Origin: Azolla pinnata | Lineage: Eukaryota > Streptophyta > Polypodiopsida > Salviniales > Salviniaceae | Length of the DNA: 24,892 bases | Assembly (NCBI GenBank): GCA_037176905.1 | Contig: JBBBWG010007713.1 | Location: forward strand, 1 to 24,892 | Reading direction: 5' to 3' | Shown: in pieces, positions 1 through 10,052 of the stretch | How the letters are laid out: the number at the start of each line of letters is the position of its first letter | Numbering within the stretch: position 1 is the stretch's first letter | Program-made: the position numbers and the translations under genes | The notes under the pieces: generated by a model | The model's database searches: none | What the model saw: only the letters and a program-made list of their open reading frames with translations | What the model was told of the DNA's origin: nothing

Positions 1-1105
1 TGTTGCAGACATTGCCGCATATGTATGTATACGTATATACGTTGTAACGTATAAAAAGATTTCGTGCATGTTGCAGTACGAGTGCAAGCTGGTATGCGTT
101 CCGTGCCCGTATGCAGATACTGTATCCTGGGCTGGCATTCCAGCCCGTTCTTCACTGGATCCTAAGATCGAGGTTCGATCCAAAATCTCAACGGGCACCA
201 GAATAGCCTTTTGTTTTGTTTATAAAAACCGTGGTCGTCGACGTTCGAACCTGTCTGCTCTAGCAATCCAGAGAATACCATTTTTGCGGCTTCTCTTTTC
301 TTAGTTCGAACCATCTAGTAGTAGCTTCTGCCAGAAGGTCAACTCTCGCAAATGCTTTCTTTCACGGGGACTCGAACTTAAGAAGCTCCATTTCAGCAAT
401 AACTGAAGCGGTTAAGACGTTGGCCAGTTTATGGTCATGCTCGTAACCCTCTTGCATTCGCCGCTCTGGAAAGCGGGCAGCTTGACGATTGTCTTCATCA
501 GACCTTACTGAACGAACTTATGTGTACATGCTGACGATACGCAGGCCTGAATGGGTAATAACAATCCATCGTTGCAATCGACGAGCTGCTTGCATGCATG
601 CATTCGGCTGGCCTCTGTTTCAACGACTGTTGCATTCGACTGCTGTGTTTCCCGCGCACAGAAGAGGATTTCGATTGAAATACAAACGGAAGGGAAAGGG
701 ACGCGGGAGCAGACGATTCGAATGCAATTCCACGGGGGAAATAGTCTGTTCCCGCCCGAGACAGTAAAAGATCTCCAGATTTTATCCTTCAGAAGCGGGG
801 AAAAAAAATAAAAGGCTGGCGGCATCGATAGCTATAGGCAGAGCATGCGTTTTGAACGGATGATGGTGGAGCAGTATTTGAGCACTCGTAGCTCACGATC
901 TGCGTTCTTCTGTTTCCTTCTTCTTCATCATCATCTTCTTCTTCTCTTGGAGGCAAGCTTCCTGATCATGCTACCCATGATTGTCTAACTATTGAATCGA
1001 CATGTATTCAAATGGATCGAAAAACTCAGACAAGATCGAGGCATCCCGGTGTGAGGAGGAAGCTCACAGAAGAGAGGAAATAATAACATAGTAATAGGTT
1101 TAAAG
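1..1105. other. Intergenic stretch with no supported gene
   Basis: No reading frame here has a recognisable domain, splice pattern or composition of a real protein. The open frames are short and overlap on both strands. Two patches resemble pieces of a tRNA-like promoter: a TTCGAGTCCCC-like B box near 360-375 read on the - strand, and a GCGGTTAAGAC A-box-like string near 410-420 on the + strand. They do not form one ordered tRNA or SINE, so I make no call. A TTCTTCATCATCATCTTCTTC-type pyrimidine tract lies near 918-945. Confidence 0.6.
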
Positions 1106-1570
1106 TAAGGGAAAACTACCAAAAAAACACTCAACAATTTTGTCAATTACAATTTCACGCCCGCTACAAATAGAGATTACAAATTAACGCCTAGTTTTAT
1201 CTCACATCAAGAATTAATGCCCTCTTAATTCCCGCTAATCGATTTGATACCTTCCCTTACTGCTGCTACTTCTTAATCGCATCTCGCTAATCGATTCTAT
1301 CCTTTCTCCGACAGTTTGCTTCCATCTATGTCTTCTCATCGCCTGATCTTTCTACTTGCTGTTTTACTCATCGATTCCCTTATTATATTTAATTAACAAA
1401 TGCTAGTGGCCTTAGGATCCGATTAATGGAATGTTAATCAGTTAATTGGATACTATCAATCCCACGGCCTCTTCTTCTTATTATTGTTACTGTTTAAATG
1501 AAAATTACCAGAAAAATTGCCTACTAACTTTAGAAATTAGAGATTAATGCCAGTTTTTTTAATCTCCCAT
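1106..1570. repeat. Copies of a dispersed DNA-transposon-like terminal repeat
   Basis: Two related blocks lie in the same orientation, at about 1108-1215 and 1496-1560. Each begins with AAAA(C/T)TACCA(A/G)AAAAA and continues to an (A)TTAGAGATTA...GCC(T)AGTTTT core. The first shares the exact 16-mer ATTACAAATTAACGCC (1176-1191) with the reverse complement of 9977-9992, inside the inverted-ended element at 9639-10052. CGATT-rich interior sequence (around 1230-1300 and 9700-9780) is also shared in style. I infer a non-autonomous DNA transposon family, possibly Mutator-like because of its long structured termini. No transposase frame and no target-site duplication could be seen. Confidence 0.5.
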
Positions 1571-1635
1571 TAAAAACTGAGATGGGAAAAAAAGAAGAGA
1601 AAAAGGGTAAAAAGAAGTGAAAAAAGTGAAAGGGC

Positions 1636-1861
1636 AAAATAAATAAATAAATGAATAAATAAATAAATATTAAATGAATAAATAAGTAAGTAAATAAATA
1701 ATAAATAAATAATAAATAGTATTAAAATAAATAAATAAGTAATATTAAATAAATAAAAAAATAAATAGTATTACAATTAATAAATAAGTAATATTAAATA
1801 AATAAATAAAATTAAATAAATAAATAAAATTAAATAAATAAATAAAATTAAATAAATAAAT
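1636..1861. repeat. AAAT/AAATA simple-sequence tract
   Basis: About 225 bp of almost pure A/T is built from AAATA and AAAT units. Near its end (about 1798-1861) it settles into an 18-bp tandem unit, ATTAAATAAATAAATAAA, repeated about three times. It is non-coding. Its AT content contrasts sharply with the purine-rich tract downstream, and it may be part of the promoter region of the protease gene, but no specific element can be assigned. Confidence 0.85.
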
Positions 1862-2085
1862 GCGGGTGAGGGGAAAAATAGAAAAGAGAGAAAAAAGGGG
1901 CGGAAAAAGGACACCCAAGAATAAATTATTTTTTATTTAAAAGAAAAAAACGAGCAGATAAATAAATATGCAAAATAACGGAAATGACGTGTCGGAGGCG
2001 GGATTGCGCGCCACGTGGAAATTCGCGAGATTCGGGAAATTAGGTAGAGAGAGGAAAAAGAGGGGAAGCAACATTCTCTCTCTAG

Positions 2086-2637
2086 ACCCACAGAAGAAGA
2101 AGAAGAAAGAAGAAAGAAGAAGAAGAAGAAGAAGAAGAAAGAAGAGGAAGAAGAAGAAGAAGCTGAAGGAGCTGAAGGAGAGCAGAAGAAGAAGAAGAGG
2201 GAGAGGAAGAAGAACGATTCATTGGCAGGGAGACGGGCAAGAGAGCACAGGAGAAGAAGCCATCTCCTTCGCTCTCTGCCCTTTCTCTGCCTTTCCATTC
2301 GATCCCGGATCCCAGCAGCAGCAGCAGCAGATGATGATGATGATGAAACACTCGGAGTAGAAGGATCGACAAGAAGAGTGGAGGAGAAAGGAAGAGATCG
2401 TGCGGGAGACAGAAAGAAGGAAGAAGTAGAAGGAGGAAGAAGGAGAAGGCAGAAGGAAGAAGGAGAAGGAGCAAGAAGGAGAAGGAAGAAGGAAGAAGGA
2501 AGAAGGAGAAGGATCAAGAAGGAAGAAGGAAGAAGGAGGAGGAAGAAGGCAGAAGGAAGAAGGAGCAAGAAGAAGGAGCAAGAAGGAAGAAGGAAGAAGG
2601 AGGAGGACGACGGAGAAGAAAAGAGGCGAAGAAAGAA
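2086..2637 (+). repeat. Purine-rich GAA/GGA tract leading into the UBP start codon
   Basis: Two blocks of GAA, GGA and AAG repeats (about 2091-2215 and 2405-2637) make the + strand almost purely A and G, separated by about 190 bp of mixed sequence that includes CAGCAG and GATGAT runs. The second block runs directly into the ATG at 2638, so some of it is probably 5' untranslated leader. Long open frames on both strands here (Arg/Lys/Glu-rich on +, Leu/Ser/Phe-rich on -) are products of the repeat and not genes. The tract could form triplex DNA or act as a purine-rich leader motif; both are inferences. Confidence 0.8.
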
Positions 2638-5416
2638 ATGGCCACCGGCTCCACCATAGTTCCGCTCCCCCCCTTCTGCTTTCACCATCATCTTCATCAG
2701 CCACAATTCTCGTGCTCTCGCTGTAACTCAAACCCTAATCCTGCCGCCTTCTTGGACTCCTCCGCGATTCCGGCCTCGGCAGCATCATCACTGCACATGA
2801 CCGAAGCCATCGGCATGTCATACAACACCTACCTGAACAAAATCCCAGGCAAAGGCGATGGTTTTGTTGATCATCGTCATCATCGTCGTCGTCCTCCTCC
2901 TCCTCCTCATCATCATCATCACCATCAACAGCATCATTTCAACATCACCATGCCACCGCTTGCTCCTCGAATTGTAAGTGCAAATCATCCTTTTCCATAC
3001 ATTACATATGCTAAAGATATGTACTGCAATCATGTGCGCATGATATGTTGCATACGGCGCGCGTGGTACAGATCTACATGTAAACATGTGTTGTCATATC
3101 TAGAAAATACACCTATAGAGGCCGTACGTATACATCTGTCTATTCCTGCACATAGATATAGCATTAACATGCTTTGGCTTCATCTTGTGATGCTCATTTT
3201 ACCTTCTGCAGTGCTGCTTTGCATTTTTTTGTCTGTCAATACCTTCCGTATATAGAAAAAATTCGACATATTTGTTAATTCCATGTCGTATTGATCATCA
3301 CAGGGGGCTGGTTTGGCCAACATGGGGAACACATGCTTTCTCAACTCCGTAATCCAGTGCCTGACCTATACTCCACCGCTCACTCATTACTTACTTGATG
3401 GACTTCATAAGCGAACATGTAAGCTCTGATTTCCCTTGTATTAGAGCCTCCCTCCATTGGATCTTCCCATTGTATGATCAAGAACCCCCCCGCCCCCCCA
3501 TCAGTTCTTACAAGTTTTGTTGAGGGTTAAACTTATAAAGGTCAAGTTTTTTTCTTCTTGTTTTCTTGTTTCTTCTTTCTGCAGGTAAGGCAGTGGGATT
3601 TTGTGCCATGTGTACTTTGGAGCATCACGTGAAGGAGGCTCTCAAAACACCAGAGAGGATTATCTCGCCAACATCTCTCGTGAAGAACTTGACTTGTATC
3701 CTATTATTATGTTTTTGGCTTACATGTGCATTGGAGAGCATCAACTGAGAATCTCGAAAGACATCAAAGTTATAGCTTGCACCTCCTTAACGATCACAAT
3801 ATGTCAGGCATTTCACGCACTTTCCGAATGTTTCGTCAAGAGGATGCGCATGAATACATGAGGTATCTGATAGAGGCACTAAAAAATTGCTCTCCTGCTG
3901 AGTTACCCATAGGAGAGAGTTTCATCCAAAGTATATTTGGTGGACAGCTTAGGAGCCAGGTATGATTGTCCGTGGGGTATCTAAATTGCTTCTTTTGGAT
4001 TTCTTTTGCTGAGAAACCTCACAATTTGATTGATATGTAGGTTAAGTGTGCTGAGTGCTCACATTGTTCCAACACATATGATCCTTTTCTAGATCTCAGT
4101 CTTGAAGTTGTAAGAGCAGATTCTTTGTACAAGGCATTCAATCACTTCACAGCCGTAGAGATCCTGGATGGAGACAACAAATACCAGTGCAGCAAATGTA
4201 ACAGAAAAGTACGTGCATTGAAACAGTTTACCATGCATACGGCTCCTCATGTTCTCACTGTACATTTCAAGCGGTTCAGTAGCTCAGGGAAGATAGACAA
4301 GAAGATTCAATTTGATGAGACTTTGGATTTGAAGCCATTTGTAAGCGGAGGGCAGGTAATGCTCTTGATTCACAATGGTCGAGCTGATTTCTCATACTGC
4401 AATATTTTTGTTCCTCACTGGTAGCTTGCATGAACTAAATGATGCATCATCTTGGTCTACAAGAGTGCTTTCCATCTCATTGTTACTGTCATTTGTGGTA
4501 CATAATTATCAGTTGTAGATTTAGTCTTGAATCTGCACTTTTTAAGAACCTCGTGTGTTTATTATTTTCTTATATGCAATGGACTTTTTAATGCTCATGT
4601 TGTGAGTTACTTGCCTCATGTACCGATTTCTTGAGCTGTGTGTTATTGGCATTGTAGCAGGATGAAGACTTGGCGTATTCATTGTTCGCGGTGCTGGTGC
4701 ATTCTGGCCGTTCAACTAATTCGGGACACTACTACTGTTTTGTGCGAACTATAGAAAACACTTGGCATCTCATGGATGACAGTAGGGTATATTCCAAGTG
4801 TCTTCTACATAGTTAACTTCTTGAGTTGGTCTTTATTATATTCATTATTAATGGTTGATGATTGAATATGTTCCAGGTTTCTGAGGTCAGTGAAAGGTCT
4901 GTGCTTGAACAAAAAGCATACATTCTTTTCTATGTTCGGAACACCAAAGTAATGGCAACACAAAACACCAGTCCATCTCACAGAACCTTAAATGATAATA
5001 AAGCTCATGCAATTCAGGTAGATGGTTTCTCAGGTGAAAATGGTGTCCAGGGAACAGATATTTTCCATTCAGAAAAAGGAGAGCTGATGGACAAAGATAG
5101 TCTGTCTTCTGCAGTTGTGAATGAACCCCATGATATAGAGGTGTCAAACAATTTGGAAGTCATGGGCAAGTGCAGCACCACTGTTACAGATGGTAGCTCC
5201 GAATTAAGTTATGTAAGCACAATATATAAACAACAGCAACACATTGATGATGGCAACGAATGTAGTGGAAAAGAAGGATCCCTGTCCTCTGGCACTGATA
5301 CTGCAACTCCTAAATTAAGACACACATTGGTTCAATCTGCAAGTTGTTATGTTCTGTATCTCCTGAACATATGCGAAAAATTCTGCTTCCCATCTTGTTT
5401 TTGGCCTGAAGCTTAG
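2638..5416 (+). CDS. UBP23: Ubiquitin carboxyl-terminal hydrolase, UBP23/USP36-USP42 type
   Basis: Deubiquitinating cysteine protease (peptidase C19) that cleaves ubiquitin from protein conjugates. Exons by eye: 2638-2973, 3304-3418, 3585-3695, 3808-3959, 4041-4355, 4661-4786, 4877-5416. All introns are GT-AG, phases agree and the product is 564 aa. Residues 1-112 are low-complexity with Pro and His runs. The Cys box GNTCFLN follows, with nucleophile Cys123. Then come [10 protein letters not shown], the QEDAHEYM block, zinc-type CxxC pairs 241/244 and 288/291, the box SGHYYCFVR with His366, and WHLMDD with the likely triad Asp382. The domain ends in [11 protein letters not shown]. The last ~150 residues are polar and probably disordered. 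Arabidopsis UBP23 is, from memory, clearly longer, so the end may be shortened or an exon missed; a GTAAGC at 5213 could be an alternative donor. The symbol is by family resemblance, not proven orthology. Confidence 0.9.
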
Positions 5417-6869
5417 CCGCTGAAATGACACGAAAATTCATTGGGACGTCAGCAAGAGTGCATGCTGGGTTTGGTTCATAGTTCCTTGGCTGCATGATCA
5501 TTTCATTCTGGGATGAACAATGGCTTGAAATGAGCAGCTGTTAATTTCAGCACATGGGTTTTTGCTACACAAGCCAAATTCAGTTTCAGTTGGAAAATCA
5601 ATGCAAATCAAGGTTCGTATTACAATGTCATCGACTAACTTTCAGAATGGAAAACTGGATTGAGATGCAAGCACGCGGGTTTTGGCTAGATGTGTAGCGT
5701 CGACAAGGAATATCCGTCGGCCTCCAATGTACATACAAGTAAGAACGAAGGGTTTATTGTGACAGTTTCTGTTCATCTATAATCGTGCTTTATGTATGTT
5801 TAAAATATCCCAACAGTGGGCATTTTTTAAGTATCCCAGATAACTAACACCCAGTGGTTCAACAAGCCTTTTGAAAAAAATGCCGACTTTTTTCTGGTCC
5901 TTAAGAGAGATTTTGATCAGGAGCTCAAATGGATGGGATATCAGATTTTTAGGAGTTGCACAGGCAATGAGGAAGACCAAGAGGACAATAGCACCATGAC
6001 CCTTTCGCCACGCTATCATTGTCAAAGAAAGCTTTCAGCTAATATGGTTATGAGACCTGCGAGCCTGTTATTCTATATTTTGTAACTCAAAAAGAACATG
6101 ATCCATGTACACAGACTCGTGTACATGCTCAACTGGATAGGCCCATTGAAATAGGTTATACATTTACTTCCATTTTATTCCTTAAGTGAGAATGCGTGAA
6201 GCGTTGTCTCACTGCATAGTAATTGTCATCTCATCAAACGAGGTGTAAGGGCAGATTATGGACTTTTGCTGTTTTTTTTTCAATATATCAACACCTTTAA
6301 ACTAGTATATAAACATTACCCAATAAGTAATATGACTTCCCACATTGATTGTGATAAAATTCATGCATAATTGCATTTTGGGCAGTGAATCATGGCTGTT
6401 TTTCGTTTGTGTTTCCACAAGTGAATCCTTAGAAAACTTTTCTTGAGCTTGGTGCCACCTTTCATGGCACTCACACCACAAATGTCACTAATCAATCACA
6501 CTAGTACTGTAGATGTAGACAAATTGATTGAGATTCTACAGTCTTTGTCTTCTTGGAAGAAATTTGGTGATCGATAGGCAACTGTTTTCGTGATCAATAG
6601 TTCCTGATTGATGACCAATATAGGCAACTGTTTTCACATCAACCTCAAAACCAAATGAGTACCCCAGGGCACCTTATAACATCATAATGATCAGATGTTA
6701 CAATACTCTCCCTCAAATCAGTTATGGTTCAAGCCCAATGGTTCAAGAATTATGGTTATGTGCACCTTGTGGCAAAAGTATAGAGCCTTGTAGCTGTTGT
6801 ATGGATTATTATGCCCTTTGCCAATTTTAATCTAGTAGGTAATTGCTCCAGTTCTTTTGTCCCCAAATC
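5417..6869. other. Intergenic stretch between convergent genes; no gene seen
   Basis: This follows the protease stop codon and probably includes its 3' untranslated region. It is AT-rich with only short accidental frames. I found no domain-bearing frame, no RNA gene and no transposon ends. Confidence 0.6.
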
Positions 6870-6871
6870 TT

Positions 6872-6966
6872 CTGATGGAAATTAAAAGTAAACTGAGAGC
6901 TAATGAGCACCTTTTTTCTAGAGTTGGAATTAAAAGTAAAGCAAGGGCTAATGAGCACCTTTTCTA
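6872..6966. repeat. Tandem duplication of about 48 bp
   Basis: Two imperfect adjacent copies carry GAA(A)TTAAAAGTAAA followed by GCTAATGAGCACCTTTT, one at about 6879-6917 and the other at about 6927-6965. They differ at a few positions, so the duplication is not very recent. It lies in intergenic sequence. Confidence 0.75.
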
Positions 6967-6969
6967 TAA

Positions 6970-7852
6970 ACAATTCTAGAACAACAGAGGAACTAGAAGG
7001 ATAGATCTGATCACATAAACACCGAAATTCTGACACTCTTAGGGAAGAAAAACGGCATCTCTTACACAAAACTATGATAATACTCTCAAATCGACCAATA
7101 CAGATTATCATAAGCCATACATTGTTCTAAAGTGTTAGTTTAACTCATGGTACCCATCAGTGGAAAAGACTTTTTCGGTATCCAGAACTACTACTGATAC
7201 TCTGATCAGCCAAGACATGTGCTTCGTGCATTTTTAGATCATGATTCCATTTGGGAACTGTGTATTGTGTAGATGCAAATGTGTGTATGTACGCAAAGAC
7301 AAAACACAGTATTTACAAACCCAAAATGCATGCATGTATATTCAAAGACTCCTCTGCCATAGTCAAAGACACATTATTTACATCAAAAACTCCCCTTTTG
7401 CACCTGCTCTCAATTACAGTACTTTGCCACAGAGATTCCTGGGTATGGCACTTTGTCTTCTGGGGCAACGGTATTTTTATTCTTCTGATTTTTTTTAACC
7501 CTTGGGCACATGCTCCATCGTTTCCTTTTCCTGTTTTTTTTTTTCTTTTCTTTTTACTACATACAACGAGTCCAGAATAAAAACCCAAAGCAGTTTTGAT
7601 TTCCTGTCCATGATTTCAGACAAGGATACCAGATTTTTTCCTTTCCTTTCCTTTCTTTTTTTTTTATCTTTATTCTTTCATCTCTGAGCTGAAAAATTAT
7701 GGTGAAAGATCTGATTTGAGAGAAAACAAAACGAGAAAAAAAAAAAACCAGATATTGGAGGAGATGGGGGGTTGTGTTAGTTAGGCTAAACTTCGATGAG
7801 CAAGAAGAAAAGAAGGAAGATGATGGAAAGGCATGCAGTTCTCCGGCCTCTT
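6970..7852. other. Intergenic stretch and likely HIPP 3' untranslated region; no gene seen
   Basis: No coding frame is supported. Poly-T and CCTTT-rich runs at about 7533-7680 and an A-run near 7735-7748 are simple sequence. The portion nearest 7852 is expected to be the 3' untranslated region of the - strand HIPP gene. Confidence 0.5.
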
Positions 7853-8139
7853 CTACATGATGGCGCAATTGTTGGCGTTCTCATCGCTGAACATGTGAGT
7901 GGCATATTCTGCAGATTCCAAGGAGTTTGAATACGCTGTTTCAACCATGATCGGGGCGATGTTCTTACTGGCGTTGTTTCTGTTTGTACCCGATTCATGG
8001 AATGCATTCATACCCACTTCGTAGTAGGGAATGCCAGCATTCATACCCAATTCATAGGAGACATTCATTCCAGCTTCACCACCACCACCACCACCACCTT
8101 TCTTCTTCTTACCACCTTGGCCATTGTTACTGTTATGGC

Positions 8140-8173
<34 letters not shown>

Positions 8174-9444
8174 GCTATTTCTATTGTTCTTGGTCTTGTT
8201 GTCATCACCGCCATTGTCATTGTTGTTGTTCTCCTCCTGATGTTTGCCATTCGGTTCGTTGATGCTGCTCGCATCGTCGAAGAACTCGCCATCGTCTCCA
8301 TCTCCATTCTTCGCATCCTGTCTGAAATCCCCTCCTCTTGTTTTCGCGTCGTTTGCCTGCTTCCCTGCTTTCTGTTGGCCCTTGCCTTTGTTCCCGCAGC
8401 TGACGCCGTTGGGGATGAGCTCCGCCACTTTGCCTGCCTTCTCTAGCTTCTTGATGAGCACCGCAGAGTCCATCGTGCTTGTTATCGTCACCTTCCCGAG
8501 CTCCCCATCCACATCCACAGCTTCAACACCTGGGAGGAAAAGGAAAAACACATCGCATGCAAAACAGCCTAAACTGAATCCGAGAGAGAAAGAGCTTCCC
8601 ACAATTTGTTGAATCATATGGGATGCAACATCTGTAAGCAATATACAACCGGAGACCTGTGTAGCAGGTATTACAAGTCTATATGACATAGGCACAATGT
8701 ACATTGTGCCTGGTGGGGTGTATTGTGTAATGTGTAGTAGGTCTAGGGTTTAAGGATATGCTAGGGTTTAAGATCTACAGGTCCAGGTTTCAAAGACAAG
8801 CAAATGTATAAGAACAAGTACCTGCTAGGGTTTTATGGATGTAGGGTTTATAAATATGCCAAACCACCTAAGCCCTAAGACTCCAAACCCTAGCACATAT
8901 CCTTAAACCCTAATGAATCCTATCATATGCAAATGTGCAGATAACAAATGCATCACGGACATCCTTCAAAACCCTAACACATGTGCTTCTCGTACATATC
9001 CTTTGAACCGTGGCCGGGAATCAAGGTTTCCTTCCATGCGAAGTAGATAACATGATGGATGTAGCAAGTAATTCAGGTGGAGAGACAAATGTGCTCCGGT
9101 TGACATCATCAAGCTTCGTATTCTCACATGCCGGAGTGATGGAAAGAAAGGAGAAAGGGAATACAAAAACGAAGAAGAAGAAGAAGAAGAAGAAGAAGAA
9201 GAAGAAGATGATGATGAAGAGGGTTGTTCATGTTACCTTCAATGCTGTTGAGGGTTCGCTTCACCTTCTTCTTGCATCCCTCGCAATGCATGAAAACTTT
9301 CAAATGGATGGTCTGGAGCAGGGAGAGAGGCGAGGGTTAGAGGAAAGAAAGCAGAAAAGAAGAAGAAGAAGAAGAAGAAGAAGGGGAGGTTACCTCTGCT
9401 TTTGCTGAAGCTTTGGGGCCATGGCTGCTCTTGTCATTGGCCAT
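7853..9444 (-). CDS. Heavy-metal-associated isoprenylated plant protein (HIPP), single HMA domain
   Basis: HIPPs are plant-only proteins with an HMA metal-binding domain and a prenylated C-terminus; they act in metal handling and stress or immune signalling, usually at membranes or in nuclei. Exons on the - strand: 9444-9394, 9312-9237, 8529-7853; phases agree and the product is 267 aa. The start (MANDKSSHGPK) is the ATG nearest the HMA exon. The HMA domain covers about residues 18-85: HLKVFMHCEGCKKKVK holds the CxxC metal site (Cys27, Cys30), followed by NSIEGVEAVDVD and VTITSTMD. A linker rich in Asp, Lys, Asn and Gly has an 11-residue Asn run and a 7-residue Gly run. The end, HMFSDENANNCAIM, gives a farnesylation-type CaaX box, CAIM. 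The layout resembles the Asn/Gly-rich single-HMA HIPPs (HIPP32-37-like). I do not assign a number. Confidence 0.92.
8691..8710. repeat. Perfect 20-bp palindrome in HIPP intron 2
   Basis: GGCACAATGTACATTGTGCC equals its own reverse complement; the next outer pair (A8690/T8711) also matches. It lies in the 707-bp second intron of the HIPP gene, about 30 bp before the telomere-motif foldback on the + strand. It could be a hairpin end, a palindromic protein site or chance. Confidence 0.8.
8744..8912. repeat. Foldback of telomere-like motifs in HIPP intron 2
   Basis: The left arm at 8744-8769 starts TAGGGTTTAAGGATATG and ends CTAGGGTTT. The right arm at 8885-8912 is its reverse complement apart from a 2-base insertion. 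Two further TAGGGTTT strings (near 8826 and 8842) lie in the loop. Further CCCTAA strings follow at about 8872, 8907 and 8971. The motif is the plant telobox or telomere unit, but here it is spaced out and inverted, not in tandem. Confidence 0.85.
9170..9210. repeat. AAG microsatellite in HIPP intron 2
   Basis: About 12 AAG units run into ATGATGATG, just inside the 5' end of intron 2 of the - strand HIPP gene (CTT repeats in the sense strand). A similar GAA/AGA tract at about 9358-9383 fills much of the 81-bp intron 1. Confidence 0.9.
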
Positions 9445-9469
9445 AGCCGCTGCTGCCGAGCTCGTCTCT

Positions 9470-9592
9470 GAAGAAGAAGAAAAAACGCCCACCAACAAAA
9501 ATGTTCTCTGTTTGAACTTTGAGACTCTGAAGAAGAAGAAGAAAGAAGAAGAAGAAGAAGAAAGAAGAAGAAGAAGAAGAGGAAAAAAAAGG
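9470..9592. repeat. GAA/AAG tract upstream of HIPP
   Basis: Broken runs of GAA and AAG lie upstream of the HIPP start codon. On the sense strand they are TTC/CTT repeats, a common feature of plant 5' leaders and core promoters. A tRNA T-arm-like string GGTTCGAATCCC follows at about 9599-9610, with no matching A box. Confidence 0.75.
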
Positions 9593-9638
9593 TCTTGGGT
9601 TCGAATCCCATGTGTGCCCAAAATATGAGTTCTAAATT

Positions 9639-10052
9639 ACCAAAAGAAAAAAAACGCCTAACCAAATTGCTCTGATCTTTATCTTCCACTTACAAAAAAA
9701 TTAGCACCCGATTAATCCCGCAAGTGTCGATTTTTATTCCTAAATCGCTTTCCCGTTGATCGATCCCGATCGATTCCCTTAAACTATTTATTGTATTCGG
9801 CCGACAGAAGTCAGCGATTTCCCGGCGTCCGGTTAAATCGGTCAATGCGTTAATTTGGCGCTGATATCAAGCGATTGAGTGCCGATCGATCGGCTCATTT
9901 GATGGATCGAGCACACGATCGATTGATTCGGTGTTTGATCAATCGGCTGCGTGTTAATTTTTTAGGGAAAAAACTGGGCGTTAATTTGTAATTTCTAGTT
10001 TCGGCAGGTGTTAAAAATGCGATTTTACAGTTTTGTCAGGCGTTTTTTGGCA
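9639..10052. mobile_element. Short non-autonomous element with inverted ends, possibly Mutator-like
   Basis: The left end reads ACCAAAAGAAAAAAAACGCC and the right end, reverse-complemented, reads GCCAAAAAACGCC. With one gap the ends stay alignable for about 17 more bases, and looser similarity (TTACAAA..TTA.C.CCC) reaches further in. The interior is rich in CGATCG/ATCGATT palindromes and has no coding frame. The right end is closely related to the block at about 1108-1215, so this is a dispersed family. I could not find matching target-site duplications; a Mutator-like origin is an inference from end style only. Confidence 0.5.

Noticed and set aside
340-480. tRNA-like or SINE-like box strings
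   Set aside because: The A-box-like and B-box-like strings are on opposite strands and do not form a cloverleaf or an ordered Pol III promoter.
1933-2731. Long open frames on both strands (up to 257 codons) rich in Leu/Ser/Phe or Arg/Lys/Glu
   Set aside because: They are read-outs of the GAA/GGA repeat tract in several frames at once and carry no domain.
7984-8612. + strand frames antisense to the HIPP last exon
   Set aside because: Shadows of the HIPP coding sequence; Cys and Val runs are antisense readings of the Asn codons.
9595-9620. GGTTCGAATCCC, a perfect tRNA T-arm-like string
   Set aside because: Preceded only by GAA repeats, with no acceptor, D or anticodon arm. A worn SINE tail cannot be excluded but is unsupported.
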